A stretch of 64,000 nt of DNA. It comes from Novilysobacter antarcticus. GTDB lineage: Bacteria > Pseudomonadota > Gammaproteobacteria > Xanthomonadales > Xanthomonadaceae. The position numbers and the translations under genes are program-made. Each line of letters begins with the position of its first letter. The stretch's first letter is position 1. This document shows positions 25,760 to 34,362 of this stretch, in pieces. Location of the stretch: NCBI RefSeq assembly GCF_019802285.1, contig NZ_JAIEUJ010000001.1:496001-560000 (forward strand), read 5' to 3'. Under the pieces are notes generated by a model. It was not told where the DNA came from. It saw only the letters and a program-made list of their open reading frames with translations, and made no database searches.

Positions 25760-27669
25760 GACGAGGTTTCCCGCAATGGAGTGACGTGCTGGAACTGCAT
25801 CAGATACATCTCCGCGGTTCGTTTGGCTGTGTCCAGGATGTCCGTCGCCAGATGGCCGTCGTGGTCGTGCTCAAGTGCGATTTCCACCGCGCGCAGCCAG
25901 CGCAGCAAGTGGTGCTCGTCATTCTCGCCGTGATACTCGAGAAAGCGGAACGCATCGCGCGGAACATCCTTGAGCGTTGCCTTCATCAGCGGAAGCAGGG
26001 CGGGAATGATCCGCTGCCCCGTGCCTTCAATGATGTAGATCGCACCCAGCAGGCCGATCGGGTTTTGGGTTGCGGCAAGTGCGTGAAGGTAGGCGTTCAG
26101 TGCCTCTCCGCCGGGGTTCCGCTTGAGGTGGTCAATGTCCGCCACCGGACCACCGGCCTTGCCGTAGTCGCTGAACAGGATTTCGAAATCGTCCTGTTCC
26201 TCGCCTGCGTGCGTCTCGATCAGCGCCGCCAGCGGCTCGAAAGGAGTGGTGATACTCGCAGCACCCTCGCGCATCCAGAGGCTGCCCTCGCGAACCTGCG
26301 GGATCCAGTGGCTCATCCAGCCCAGATAGTCGGCGCGCGTCCAATCGCCGCCGCGCAAGCGCCGGACCACGGGCGTGCGCCAAACGCGCGAGCGGTAGTC
26401 ATGCCACACGCCTGCCAGCTTGCCGAGCAGGTCGCGCAAGGCTTCGGGCGCGTCCGCCGGGTCGTGGGGCGCGGGAACAGGGGTGTCCAGAGAGGGCGCG
26501 GAGGTAGTGGACGTTGCCCGCGGTATCGGAGCAGCCAACGGGCTGTCAGCTGCTTCGACCTCGATCAATACGAAGGACGCAGTAAAGCGGCCGGACTCCG
26601 GAACAAAACACAGGATCTGCTGGCCGGCGGCGATTTCGCGGGTGCGCAGGAACTCGTCGAGCATGATGAAGATCGACGCCGCCCCGGTGTTGCCGCGCGT
26701 CGCCAGGTTGCTGTACCAGCGCTCGCGCGGGATGGCCAGACCGGCTTTCTGCATCAGGTCGTCCACCACCGGTGCGAACTTTTCCGATGAGTAGTGGCAC
26801 AGGAAATGGTCGACGCGCTCCGGGTTGATATCGCCAGCCTGCACAAGGCGGACGTACTCGTGGATGCAGACGTCGAAGAGGTTCGGCAGCAGCCGGATGT
26901 CCTGCCGCAACAGCAGGGCGCCATCGGCTTCCGCGTCCTGCCAGCTGTCGTAATCCAGGTGGGAACGCGTCCTGTTTGCCGAGAGCCCCAGCTGCATGCA
27001 GACCGGGTAGTCGCCCGAAAAGGAGCGTTGGTGGATGAAGCGCAATTTCAGTCTCAGCTTGGCGTCAGCCTTGGGCCGGGACGACAGCAGTACCGCGCCG
27101 GCGCCGTCGGACAGCATCCAGCGCAGGAAGTGGGCATCGAAGTCGGCGTCGTAGCCGCAGCCGGCAAATCGAGAGCGCTTGAACAACCGCGACGGCATTT
27201 CCGCAGCGGCCACGAGTGCATGCTCGTGTGAGCCCAGCTCCACCGCACTCGCCGCCGCCTCCCAGGCCGCGATGCCCGATGCGCAGATACCGAGCGAGCT
27301 CAGGGTCTGCATCGGCGGGCCGTTGAGTTCACCCAGCACCATGTTGGCAAAGCCGGGCAGCAGGGCATCGCCGCCGCACCCGCCGGTGGCAAGCATCCCT
27401 ACGTTGTCCAACGATTGCCCGGCGCTATGCAGGCACTCGCTGATTGCGCTCGCCGCCATCGCCTCGGGCGATGTGTGAGTGGTGCCGTCCTGGTTGATGC
27501 CGTAGTGGCGTGTGACGATCCCGTTCTGATCCAGGATGCGCTGCTTGATGCGCGATGACAGCTGGTTGAGCGGGGCCACAAACGAATCCATGCCCGCGTT
27601 GTCGATCGCGGGACCGGGCAGGTGGCGGGCGTGGCCGGTGATGTAGACGTTGTTGAAGCGGGTGGTCAT
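25756..27669 (-). CDS. Ketosynthase III fused to haem-oxygenase-like diiron domain
   Basis: 637 residues in two enzymes joined by a Pro/Ala/Thr linker at about 372-408. Residues 1-370 are a KAS III: catalytic cysteine C129 (SLGICASG), histidine H292 (DHFLCHYSSEKF) and asparagine N327 (LATRGNTGAAS), so condensation activity is expected. Residues about 410-630 fit the iron-containing redox enzyme family with a haem-oxygenase/TenA-like helical fold; candidate metal ligands are E461, E485/H487/E490/E491, E548, H580, D584 and H586/H587. The family includes the alkene-forming UndA and other N- or C-oxidising enzymes. A fused carbon-chain building and oxidising protein is implied. It overlaps both neighbours by 4 bp. 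Substrates are unknown. Confidence 0.8.
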   Translation of the reverse strand: MTTRFNNVYITGHARHLPGPAIDNAGMDSFVAPLNQLSSRIKQRILDQNGIVTRHYGINQDGTTHTSPEAMAASAISECLHSAGQSLDNVGMLATGGCGGDALLPGFANMVLGELNGPPMQTLSSLGICASGIAAWEAAASAVELGSHEHALVAAAEMPSRLFKRSRFAGCGYDADFDAHFLRWMLSDGAGAVLLSSRPKADAKLRLKLRFIHQRSFSGDYPVCMQLGLSANRTRSHLDYDSWQDAEADGALLLRQDIRLLPNLFDVCIHEYVRLVQAGDINPERVDHFLCHYSSEKFAPVVDDLMQKAGLAIPRERWYSNLATRGNTGAASIFIMLDEFLRTREIAAGQQILCFVPESGRFTASFVLIEVEAADSPLAAPIPRATSTTSAPSLDTPVPAPHDPADAPEALRDLLGKLAGVWHDYRSRVWRTPVVRRLRGGDWTRADYLGWMSHWIPQVREGSLWMREGAASITTPFEPLAALIETHAGEEQDDFEILFSDYGKAGGPVADIDHLKRNPGGEALNAYLHALAATQNPIGLLGAIYIIEGTGQRIIPALLPLMKATLKDVPRDAFRFLEYHGENDEHHLLRWLRAVEIALEHDHDGHLATDILDTAKRTAEMYLMQFQHVTPLRETSS

Positions 27670-28469
27670 TCTCGGAAATCCTTGCCGGGCGACGGGGCAA
27701 CCAGGTGGTCGGCGGCGCCCGCTGCGATGGTGCTACCCGCCAGACGGTCAAACACGTCCAGCAGGAAGCCGTAGTTGCCGTGATAAACGGCGTGGTGGAG
27801 GTGATGTCGGCGGCTGGCTGCAAGGAGCCCCCGCGCGGGCGCGAGCCGACTGAACTCGTAGTTCGCGTGACCCAGATTGTTGAGGACGATGCTCATCACC
27901 GGCAGGCAGAACAGCGCGGTCGGGCTGAACTGATGCACCAGCATCGGCAGGATGGGAACGCTGCCCAGCAGCAGGGCTTCCACCGGGTGGAAGGCATAGG
28001 TGGCAAACGGTGTTGGCGTCAGCGAGCGGTGATGGTCGGCGTGGAACCGCCGCAGCGGCCGCGTGTGCAGCAGCCGGTGGCACACATAGAAGTGCAACTC
28101 GTTCCAAAGGAACAGGGCCACCAGCTCGACAACGATGCGCTGCGCCGAGGCCTCATACGCGAGTCCGGACCAACCGCTTCGCAGTAGCCACCAGGGCACC
28201 AGGACACCGACGCCGAACAGCAGGATCGAACCGCAGGATTCAACGATCTCGCGGCCAAGCTGTCCTGGCCGCAGGGGCCGCTGATCGAGCACACGGCCGA
28301 ATCCCAGTCTGGGCAGTAGCGAGCGCGTCAGCCACCACGTCAGCGTGCCGGTCACGAAGTACAGCGCGGCGAAATAGAGTGTCGCCCAGAGCACTATCTG
28401 CCATGCAGGCAGAGCGACGAAGTCAAGTGCGAGGCGCGTAATGCCGGTGAAGTCCAGTCCTGTATCCAT
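27666..28469 (-). CDS. Fatty acid hydroxylase / sterol desaturase family membrane protein
   Basis: 267 residues, with hydrophobic segments around 15-45, 78-98 and 110-125. The diiron histidine boxes of the superfamily are all present: HRLLH (131-135), HADHH (143-147), NNLGHANYE with H201, and HHLHH (222-226), plus H161. It should be an O2-dependent lipid hydroxylase or desaturase in the inner membrane. First gene of the operon; its stop overlaps the ketosynthase start by 4 bp. The substrate is probably the product or the fatty-acid precursor of that operon, which is inference. Confidence 0.88.
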   Translation of the reverse strand: MDTGLDFTGITRLALDFVALPAWQIVLWATLYFAALYFVTGTLTWWLTRSLLPRLGFGRVLDQRPLRPGQLGREIVESCGSILLFGVGVLVPWWLLRSGWSGLAYEASAQRIVVELVALFLWNELHFYVCHRLLHTRPLRRFHADHHRSLTPTPFATYAFHPVEALLLGSVPILPMLVHQFSPTALFCLPVMSIVLNNLGHANYEFSRLAPARGLLAASRRHHLHHAVYHGNYGFLLDVFDRLAGSTIAAGAADHLVAPSPGKDFRE

Positions 28470-28564
28470 CCATGGCTAGCCGGATCCGGGGCCAAAGGTT
28501 ACCCGGCGTGAGGGCCTGCGCCAAGAAGAGCTACGCCCAATCGGTTGCCGGCGTCGTGCCCCGA

Positions 28565-29083
28565 TTACCGGGGTTCGAGTTCGGCGTCGGCCGCGATGGC
28601 GTCGAGTTGCGCCGCGAAATCAAGCACGTTCGCGCGCTGGTTCTCGAGGTCGGCCGCCACAGTGAAGTCGTTGGATTCGATGGACTGTTTCAACGCCGCC
28701 ACCTTCGACAGATCGATGCCGCCCGCATCCTTCTGGATCTGGCCGAGCGCGTCGGCGGCTTCGTGCAGGCGCGTGTTGGCGATGCCGAAATTACGCTGGT
28801 CCAGATCGACGGCCGTGCGGTAGAGGTCCACTCGTGCGCGCATCAGGTAGTTGCGGTTCTGCACTTTCGCCAGATCGGCTTTGGACTCTCCCAGGATCTG
28901 GTTGCCCTGCTCGATCTGCTGCTCGTACTGCAGCTTCTGAGTCGCCAACTCCTTGCGGCCCTGGCTCAGACCGACGTAATAGAGCACGCCCGCAACCACG
29001 ATGAAAACGCCGGCGGCGATGAGCATGGCCGTGGTCGACACGAGGTGACCCTGTCGGGGCGATGTTGTAGCGGTCTCGTTCAT
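28565..29083 (-). CDS. Single-pass membrane protein with coiled coil
   Basis: 172 residues. One membrane helix near the N-terminus (MLIAAGVFIVVAGVLYYVG) is followed by a long charged helical region, QKLQYEQQIEQGNQILGES onwards, with heptad-like spacing. The C-terminal part contains LSKVAALKQSIESNDF. No family recognised. Likely anchored with the coiled coil on one side of the membrane. The neighbours do not suggest a role. Confidence 0.65.
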   Translation of the reverse strand: MNETATTSPRQGHLVSTTAMLIAAGVFIVVAGVLYYVGLSQGRKELATQKLQYEQQIEQGNQILGESKADLAKVQNRNYLMRARVDLYRTAVDLDQRNFGIANTRLHEAADALGQIQKDAGGIDLSKVAALKQSIESNDFTVAADLENQRANVLDFAAQLDAIAADAELEPR

Positions 29084-29200
29084 GGCATGTCCTGAGGTGG
29101 TGTTGATTCGACGTCCGGATCCAGACTGCGAGAGTACATCGTGCGTGACATCGAGCCCAAGATGAGTGAAAGCACGCTGGGTGATCGCTGTATTGATCGA

Positions 29201-29227
29201 AGAAGAGGCCGGTGGATTGCCGGCCTC
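29201..29227 (-). terminator. Terminator of the stress-protein gene
   Basis: GAGGCCGG and CCGGCCTC form an 8-base stem with a 7-base loop. Read on the minus strand the hairpin is followed by TTCTTC, suiting termination 30 bases after the stop of the preceding gene. Confidence 0.5.
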
Positions 29228-29257
29228 GTTGCTTATGCGGCGCTTCCTGCCGTTATA

Positions 29258-29737
29258 TCAACCCAGATCGACATCACCGGCCTTGGCCTTGTAGCTTTCC
29301 TTGGGATCGATGCCCAGAAGCAACTTCACGCCCGCCACCATCGTGTGCTCGTTGAGCCACACATGCGCGCTGTCCAGGTCCATTCGAACCAGACGAAGCT
29401 TCGGGTCGTCCTTGCCCTCGAACCATGCGCTGACGAACGGGTTCCACAGGCGCTCGATCACGGCGCGGTCGTTGTCGATCACCACGTTGCCGGAGAACGA
29501 GGCGAACACCTCGTGGTTCTTTGCGGTCAGCGTGCCGGTTGCCCGCTGCGCCGTACGTCCTTCCAGTGCGATGCCAAAATCGGTCTGGCTGGACGTGAAG
29601 AACCAAAGCGGTGAACGCTCGTCTTCAGCAATTCCGGTCATGGGTCTGGGTGAAACCGTGTCGGTGGCAAGCATCACGGTCCGGTCGCTCTTGAGCGCCT
29701 TCCAGAATTTCGCTTCAAGTTCTTTCGCGTCAGCCAT
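29258..29737 (-). CDS. General stress protein, pyridoxamine 5'-phosphate oxidase fold
   Basis: 159 residues of the split-barrel flavin-binding fold. SDRTVMLATDTVSPRPMTG and the SPLWFFTSSQTDFG strand pair, then VFASFSGNVVIDNDRAVIERLWNP, are characteristic of the general stress protein 26 (YdaG-type) family. Members bind FMN or F420-like flavins and are induced by stress; the precise reaction is not known. ERLWNPFVSAWFEG is a strong family signature. It lies downstream of the PQQ dehydrogenase gene, 103 bases apart. Confidence 0.85.
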   Translation of the reverse strand: MADAKELEAKFWKALKSDRTVMLATDTVSPRPMTGIAEDERSPLWFFTSSQTDFGIALEGRTAQRATGTLTAKNHEVFASFSGNVVIDNDRAVIERLWNPFVSAWFEGKDDPKLRLVRMDLDSAHVWLNEHTMVAGVKLLLGIDPKESYKAKAGDVDLG

Positions 29738-29840
29738 GGGGGTAATCCTTTCGGTAGGAACTCCATTGGAACAAGTTGGCTGTCAGCATCGCGAGAACAG
29801 CGGGTGCTCCAGCACCGAGCAGGCGCCCGTCCAGCGAGTG

Positions 29841-32372
29841 TCAGGGGACGGTCTTGCCGTCCGGCAGGGCGTAAGCAATCACCGAGTCACCGGTTTTGGT
29901 CCCCGTATAGCGGTGTCCACCGGCAACCACGACCAGATACTGCCGACCGTCGCGCCCAAGGTAGGTCGCCGGGGTCGACTGGCCGCCTGCGGGGAGGCGC
30001 TCCTTCCAGATTTCCCGGCCGTCCGCGATGTCATAGCCACGGACGTAGTAATCAACCGTGCCAGACAGGAATGCCACACCACCGGCAGTCACAATCGGCC
30101 CACCTATACCCGGGACGCCGGTTTTCAGCGGTAGCGGCACGGGCGCCATGTCGCGCACGGTCCCGTTGACGCGCTGATAGATCGTTTCGCCGGTGGTCAG
30201 GTCGACGCCGGCGATGTAGCCCCATGGTGGCTGCTGGCAGGGCAAGCCGACGCGGGACATGAACGGTCGGAGGACGGAGGCATAGGGCGCGCCGAAATTC
30301 TCATTGCCCATCGGCTGTCCCGGCGCGGACGCAACTTTCTCCAGCGTGTCGGGACGCGGGATCAGCTGGGCGGTGAAACCCAGATAGACCGGCATGGCGA
30401 ACATCACCTGCCGCGCCGGGTCCACCGCCACCGCACCCCAGTTGAAGACGCCGAAGCTGCCCGGATGGGTAAGCGAGCCCTGCACGCTGGGCGGAGTGAA
30501 CCGGCCTTCATACACCAGCCTGGCCAGATCGATCCGGCACAGCATCTGGTCCACCGGCGTCATCCCCCACATCTGCGCTCCGGTGACGTCCTCGGGCGCA
30601 AAGGAGATCGCGGACACCGGCTGTGTCGGTGAGACCGGTTCGCCGGCAATGGCGTTCTGCGACACCGGCATTTCCCGCACCGGGTGGACCGGCTTGCCGG
30701 TCGCACGGTCCAGGACGAAAACGTCGCCCTGCTTGGTGGGCTGGACCAAAGCGGCGATGCGTCGTCCGTCGACGGTCAGATCCACCAGGCTGGGCTGCGC
30801 GGGCACGTCGTAGTCCCAGACATCGTGGTGGACGGTCTGGAAGACCCAACGCACCTCTCCGGTCGCCACGTCCAGAGCGGTCACCGAGTTGGAGAACTTC
30901 TCGACCGCGGCCGAGCGCCCGATGCCGTACTGGTCGGGTGAGCTGGCGCCGAAGGGCAGGTAGACCAAGCCCAGCTCCGGGTCGTAGCTGGCCACGCTCC
31001 AGCTGTTGGGCGCGTTCGCGGTGTAGGTCTCGCCCGCGGCGATGGGTGTGGTTTGTTCCGGATTCGCGGCATCGAAATTCCACACCAGCGCACCGGTCTT
31101 CAGGTCGAAAGCGCGCACCACGCCCGATGGCTGGGTGGTGGAAAGATTGTCATCGATGCCGCCGCCGACCACGATCACGTCGCCGGCAACCAGTGCCGGC
31201 GATGTGCTGTAAAACGCGCCGGGCGATACGTTGGGCATCCCCTGCCACAGGTTGACCGTGCCGTCGGCACCGCCAAAGCCGGGGCAGATGACGCCGGTTT
31301 CCGCGCTCAGTGCGATCAGTCGCGCATCGCGGGTTGCCACGAAGACTCGGCGGTGGCAGTCCCGGCGCATCGGCGTATCTTCCTCGGTCGCCGTGGCCAG
31401 GACCACCGGGTTGGGATCTCCCGCAACCGCCGTGCCGGCGACGATGTTGTGGGACACGCCCGCAGCGAGCGTGGTCGCCATGGCGCGGCTTGCGGCCGTG
31501 AGTTGTCGGGCTTGGTTGCTGTCTGCCTCGGGCAGATCCGTCGGCGCGGCAGCCTCGCCGTCATCGTGATAGCTGACACCACGGCAGGTCGTATAGCGGG
31601 CGAGGGCGAGGGGCAGTTCGACCAGCTGCGGATCGAAGCGCCAGCGCTGCTCGCCGGTGACCGGATCCAGTGCGATGACCTCGCTGCGCGGCGTGCACAC
31701 GAACATCGTGTCGTTGACGATCAGCGGTGTGGCTTCTACCGCGCTTCCCGGCAGATCGGGGTGGATATCGCCGGCATGGAACTCCCACACCTTCTCCAGG
31801 TTTTTTACGTTCTCCGTGGTGATCTGGTCCAGAGGTGAGTAGCGCTGTCCTGCAGCCGTTCGCCCGTAGGCGATCCAATCGCCGGGCGCCACCGGATCCT
31901 CGCCAGGGGCACGATCCGCCATGCGGTCGGACGGCAAGGCTCCATGGATTTCGTGGGGGTTGGAGAAAAGCGAAATCCCTGCGACGACGGCACCAATGGC
32001 CAGGACGCCGATCAGACTGCCGCGATCGAGGTCGACACCACTCGCTCGTCCGCTGCGCAGCGGCAAGGAACGGCTGACCGCCGGCAAGAGCAGCAACAGA
32101 CCCAGAAGGACGATGACGCCCTCACGTGGCGCCATTGCCCACCAGTCAAATCCCACCTCCCAGACCGCCCAGACCAGGCTGGCGGCGATAGCGACTGCGT
32201 ACGCAAGCAGGCCGGCACGCCTGCGCAGCAGCAAAAGCACGCCCGATGCAATCAGCGGCAGCGAGAGGACCGCAAAGCCCCAAGAGCCTCCGAGAACGAT
32301 CAGCTGCACACCGCCGACCGCCAGGGCGAGACCGAGTACAAGGATGACGATGGCAAGCAGGGTACGGATCAT
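29841..32372 (-). CDS. gcd: Membrane-bound PQQ-dependent glucose-type dehydrogenase
   Basis: 843 residues. Residues 1-150 contain about five membrane helices (beginning LLAIVILVLGLALAVGG), as in membrane-anchored glucose/quinate/shikimate dehydrogenases. The rest is an eight-bladed beta-propeller that binds PQQ and faces the periplasm: GDWIAYGRTAAGQRYSPLDQ marks the first blade, VIALDPVTGEQRWRFDP and VWNFDAANPEQTTP are tryptophan-docking blades, and GVAFLSGTVDYYVRGYDIADG is near the end. It oxidises an aldose or cyclic polyol and passes electrons to ubiquinone. Glucose is the best guess of substrate. No pqq genes lie in the window. Confidence 0.92.
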   Translation of the reverse strand: MIRTLLAIVILVLGLALAVGGVQLIVLGGSWGFAVLSLPLIASGVLLLLRRRAGLLAYAVAIAASLVWAVWEVGFDWWAMAPREGVIVLLGLLLLLPAVSRSLPLRSGRASGVDLDRGSLIGVLAIGAVVAGISLFSNPHEIHGALPSDRMADRAPGEDPVAPGDWIAYGRTAAGQRYSPLDQITTENVKNLEKVWEFHAGDIHPDLPGSAVEATPLIVNDTMFVCTPRSEVIALDPVTGEQRWRFDPQLVELPLALARYTTCRGVSYHDDGEAAAPTDLPEADSNQARQLTAASRAMATTLAAGVSHNIVAGTAVAGDPNPVVLATATEEDTPMRRDCHRRVFVATRDARLIALSAETGVICPGFGGADGTVNLWQGMPNVSPGAFYSTSPALVAGDVIVVGGGIDDNLSTTQPSGVVRAFDLKTGALVWNFDAANPEQTTPIAAGETYTANAPNSWSVASYDPELGLVYLPFGASSPDQYGIGRSAAVEKFSNSVTALDVATGEVRWVFQTVHHDVWDYDVPAQPSLVDLTVDGRRIAALVQPTKQGDVFVLDRATGKPVHPVREMPVSQNAIAGEPVSPTQPVSAISFAPEDVTGAQMWGMTPVDQMLCRIDLARLVYEGRFTPPSVQGSLTHPGSFGVFNWGAVAVDPARQVMFAMPVYLGFTAQLIPRPDTLEKVASAPGQPMGNENFGAPYASVLRPFMSRVGLPCQQPPWGYIAGVDLTTGETIYQRVNGTVRDMAPVPLPLKTGVPGIGGPIVTAGGVAFLSGTVDYYVRGYDIADGREIWKERLPAGGQSTPATYLGRDGRQYLVVVAGGHRYTGTKTGDSVIAYALPDGKTVP

Positions 32373-32450
32373 TTGAGTGCTCCCCGGGGCGACGCCGGAG
32401 AATATCCCGGCTCGGTTGCTGCAAACCTAACCCATCACAAGCCCACATAG

Positions 32451-32485
32451 ACAAAAAAAGACAGGGGCCTCGCGGCCCCTGTCTC
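32451..32485 (-). terminator. Intrinsic terminator of the azurin gene
   Basis: GACAGGGGCC and GGCCCCTGTC form a 10-base stem with TCGC loop; on the minus strand a run of seven T follows. It lies just after the azurin stop and ahead of the PQQ dehydrogenase start, so these two genes are separately terminated. Confidence 0.85.
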
Positions 32486-32517
32486 GTCTCACATTTTCCC
32501 TATACCAGGGGTGCGAA

Positions 32518-33120
32518 TTACTCGACCGCGATGGTGCCCTTCATGATGGCCGAGTGGCCGGGGAAGCTGCAGAAGAACTCGTACGGACCGTCGCCCTTGA
32601 TCTTGCTGACATCAAAGCTCACGGAGGTCGTCTCGCCGCCGCCAATCATCTTGGTGTGGGCAATGACGCGGTCGTCGCCAGCCTTCACGTAGTCGTTCTC
32701 GATGCCGGCGCCCATGCCGTCAGCGGCGACCTTCTTCATGTCCTCCAGCTTGGTGATGACCACGTTGTGACCCATAGCGGCGACTGGCATCTTGCCAGTG
32801 TGCTTAAGGGTGATCTTGAACTCGCTGCACGACGCAGGAACGGTGATCGACTTGACGTTGAACTGCATCGCGTCATTGCCTTCGATCTCGGTCGCGCAAT
32901 CGGTGACCACTGCCGCGCCGCCGGCGGGTGCTGATGCCGTGGTGGAAGCCGGGGCCGTTTCGGCGGGCGTCGTGCTGGCCGGAGCTGCGGTCTCAGCCGG
33001 CGCAGTTGTCGCAGGCGCAGTGCTCGCAGGCGCTGCCGGAGCCGGTGGAGGCGACTTGTCACCGCAAGCGGCGAGGGCCAGCGCACAGGCAGCAGTCAGC
33101 AGGGTAATTTTGACATTCAT
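32518..33120 (-). CDS. azu: Lipid-anchored azurin (Laz-type)
   Basis: 200 residues. The start at 33120 follows GGAG and gives a signal ending in LAAC with C19 as lipid anchor. Residues about 24-70 are a Pro/Ala/Thr-rich linker with TTPAET repeats, like the H.8 linker in Neisseria Laz. The azurin domain follows: copper ligands at M116-G117-H118 (AMGHNVVI), C184 (FFCSFPGHSAIM), H189 and M193; C75 and C98 are placed for the conserved disulphide. It is a blue copper electron carrier tethered to a membrane. Its position next to nosR suggests delivery of electrons to NosZ or other oxidases; this is inference. It has its own terminator. Confidence 0.9.
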   Translation of the reverse strand: MNVKITLLTAACALALAACGDKSPPPAPAAPASTAPATTAPAETAAPASTTPAETAPASTTASAPAGGAAVVTDCATEIEGNDAMQFNVKSITVPASCSEFKITLKHTGKMPVAAMGHNVVITKLEDMKKVAADGMGAGIENDYVKAGDDRVIAHTKMIGGGETTSVSFDVSKIKGDGPYEFFCSFPGHSAIMKGTIAVE

Positions 33121-33246
33121 TGGAGAATCTCCGAGGGGTAGATAAGTACATGGTCGGCGCGCACCGCTTTGCATAATGTGAAGGTGCGGCCCGGCAGACA
33201 GCTTACGCTCACTGGCAAGCGGGTCTCAAACGCGGCTGACGCGCAT

Positions 33247-34263
33247 TCAGGGTTGACGCATCCGCAGTGAGATCTGTGAGATGCGCTCAACAACCCGGGC
33301 CATGGCGGCTGCGGCTTCGTCGAACAGTTCGCCGTCGGCGGTCGCCATGACGGTCTCGAGCATGTCCGCCATCGCCTCGAGCGGCCTTTGCGCATCCACC
33401 AGCAGGTGTCGCGGATCTTCCTTGGCGGGCAGGTCGGAAGTGTCCGCCGGCGCGGTGGTCGCCGGGGCTGCAGCAATCGGCGCTGGCGCAGTGCCGGCCG
33501 GGATGGCGCGCTCCAGCAAGTCCGCACTGGCGGCATCACCCGCACGCCGCAGTCGCGGCGCCAACGCAAGATGCTCGGCAGCGATGGCCGCTTCCCGCTG
33601 CGCCAGCGCGTCGCGCAGCATCGCGACCGAATCGATCTCGACCGTCTCGGGTCGGGAGGGGCGTCGCTCGCGGTGGTAGGCCCGGCGCCTCCATTTCCGC
33701 AGCAACGCGGCGTGGCGCAGCTCTTCACCGCCGAGCTTCTCCGCTTCTGCCCTGATCTCGTCATTTTCCGCGTGTGCGGCGAGGTATGCATAGAAGGAAA
33801 ATGCGCGCTCCTCGTTCTCGACCGCCAGAGCGAAGGCCCGATACGGCGTCAGCAGCGCGCTACCGGCCACGTTGTCCCAGGAGCTGGACAGGTCGGCAGG
33901 CAGTTGCCATTCGAAATCTTCGGCGGATACGTCGGGCTGGCCCACCGACGTCGCCCACCGATCCACGGCCTGAACGTGGCTCTGCTCTTCTTCCAGCATC
34001 ACCCGGAACGCGGCTGCGGTGGAAGTCTCTCCACGGCTTTCCATCAACTCGGCGAGGAACCTGTAGCGACGGACAGCCTCGTCCTCGATGGCCTTGGCGA
34101 TGCCCACCAGGGTGGGCATGTCGACGACGTCGATGTCGGGATCGTCGCGCAGCAGTGATCGCCGGCGCGCGTACTCCATCGGGCTGACGCGCCGCTGGTC
34201 GGGGGTGTTCTGGGCGAGCGCCAGCGGCTCGCGCGATTCGTTGTCGGTAAGCGTTCGACTCAT
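33247..34263 (-). CDS. Ferritin-like diiron protein
   Basis: 338 residues. A rubrerythrin-like four-helix part shows a repeated Glu…ExxH pattern: AIEDEAVRRYRFL with EEEQSHVQAVDRW, then AVENEERAFSFYAYLA with GGEELRHAALLRKW. These are sufficient carboxylate and histidine ligands for a diiron centre. The C-terminal third is Ala/Pro-rich (PAPIAAAPATTAPA) and ends in a helical segment, so it is not simple ferritin. A role in peroxide or oxygen removal beside nos is possible, but not shown. It is divergent from nosR with a 99-base gap. Confidence 0.7.
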   Translation of the reverse strand: MSRTLTDNESREPLALAQNTPDQRRVSPMEYARRRSLLRDDPDIDVVDMPTLVGIAKAIEDEAVRRYRFLAELMESRGETSTAAAFRVMLEEEQSHVQAVDRWATSVGQPDVSAEDFEWQLPADLSSSWDNVAGSALLTPYRAFALAVENEERAFSFYAYLAAHAENDEIRAEAEKLGGEELRHAALLRKWRRRAYHRERRPSRPETVEIDSVAMLRDALAQREAAIAAEHLALAPRLRRAGDAASADLLERAIPAGTAPAPIAAAPATTAPADTSDLPAKEDPRHLLVDAQRPLEAMADMLETVMATADGELFDEAAAAMARVVERISQISLRMRQP

Positions 34264-34362
34264 GACGGAAGCCTCGGATATACTCGCCGCGAAAGGGCTG
34301 TCGCGAGACGTGCCTGCGACAGCACGGATTCAATCATCCCACAAGCACCCCGGGGTTGGATT

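Noticed and set aside
28559-28573. CCCCG-ATTAC-CGGGG palindrome as terminator
   Set aside because: It includes the stop codon of the coiled-coil gene, the stem is only five bases, and no T tract follows on the minus strand.
34264-34362. FNR/DNR box in front of nosR
   Set aside because: Searched for TTGAT-N4-ATCAA; only partial halves such as TTCAATCAT are seen, so no site is claimed.
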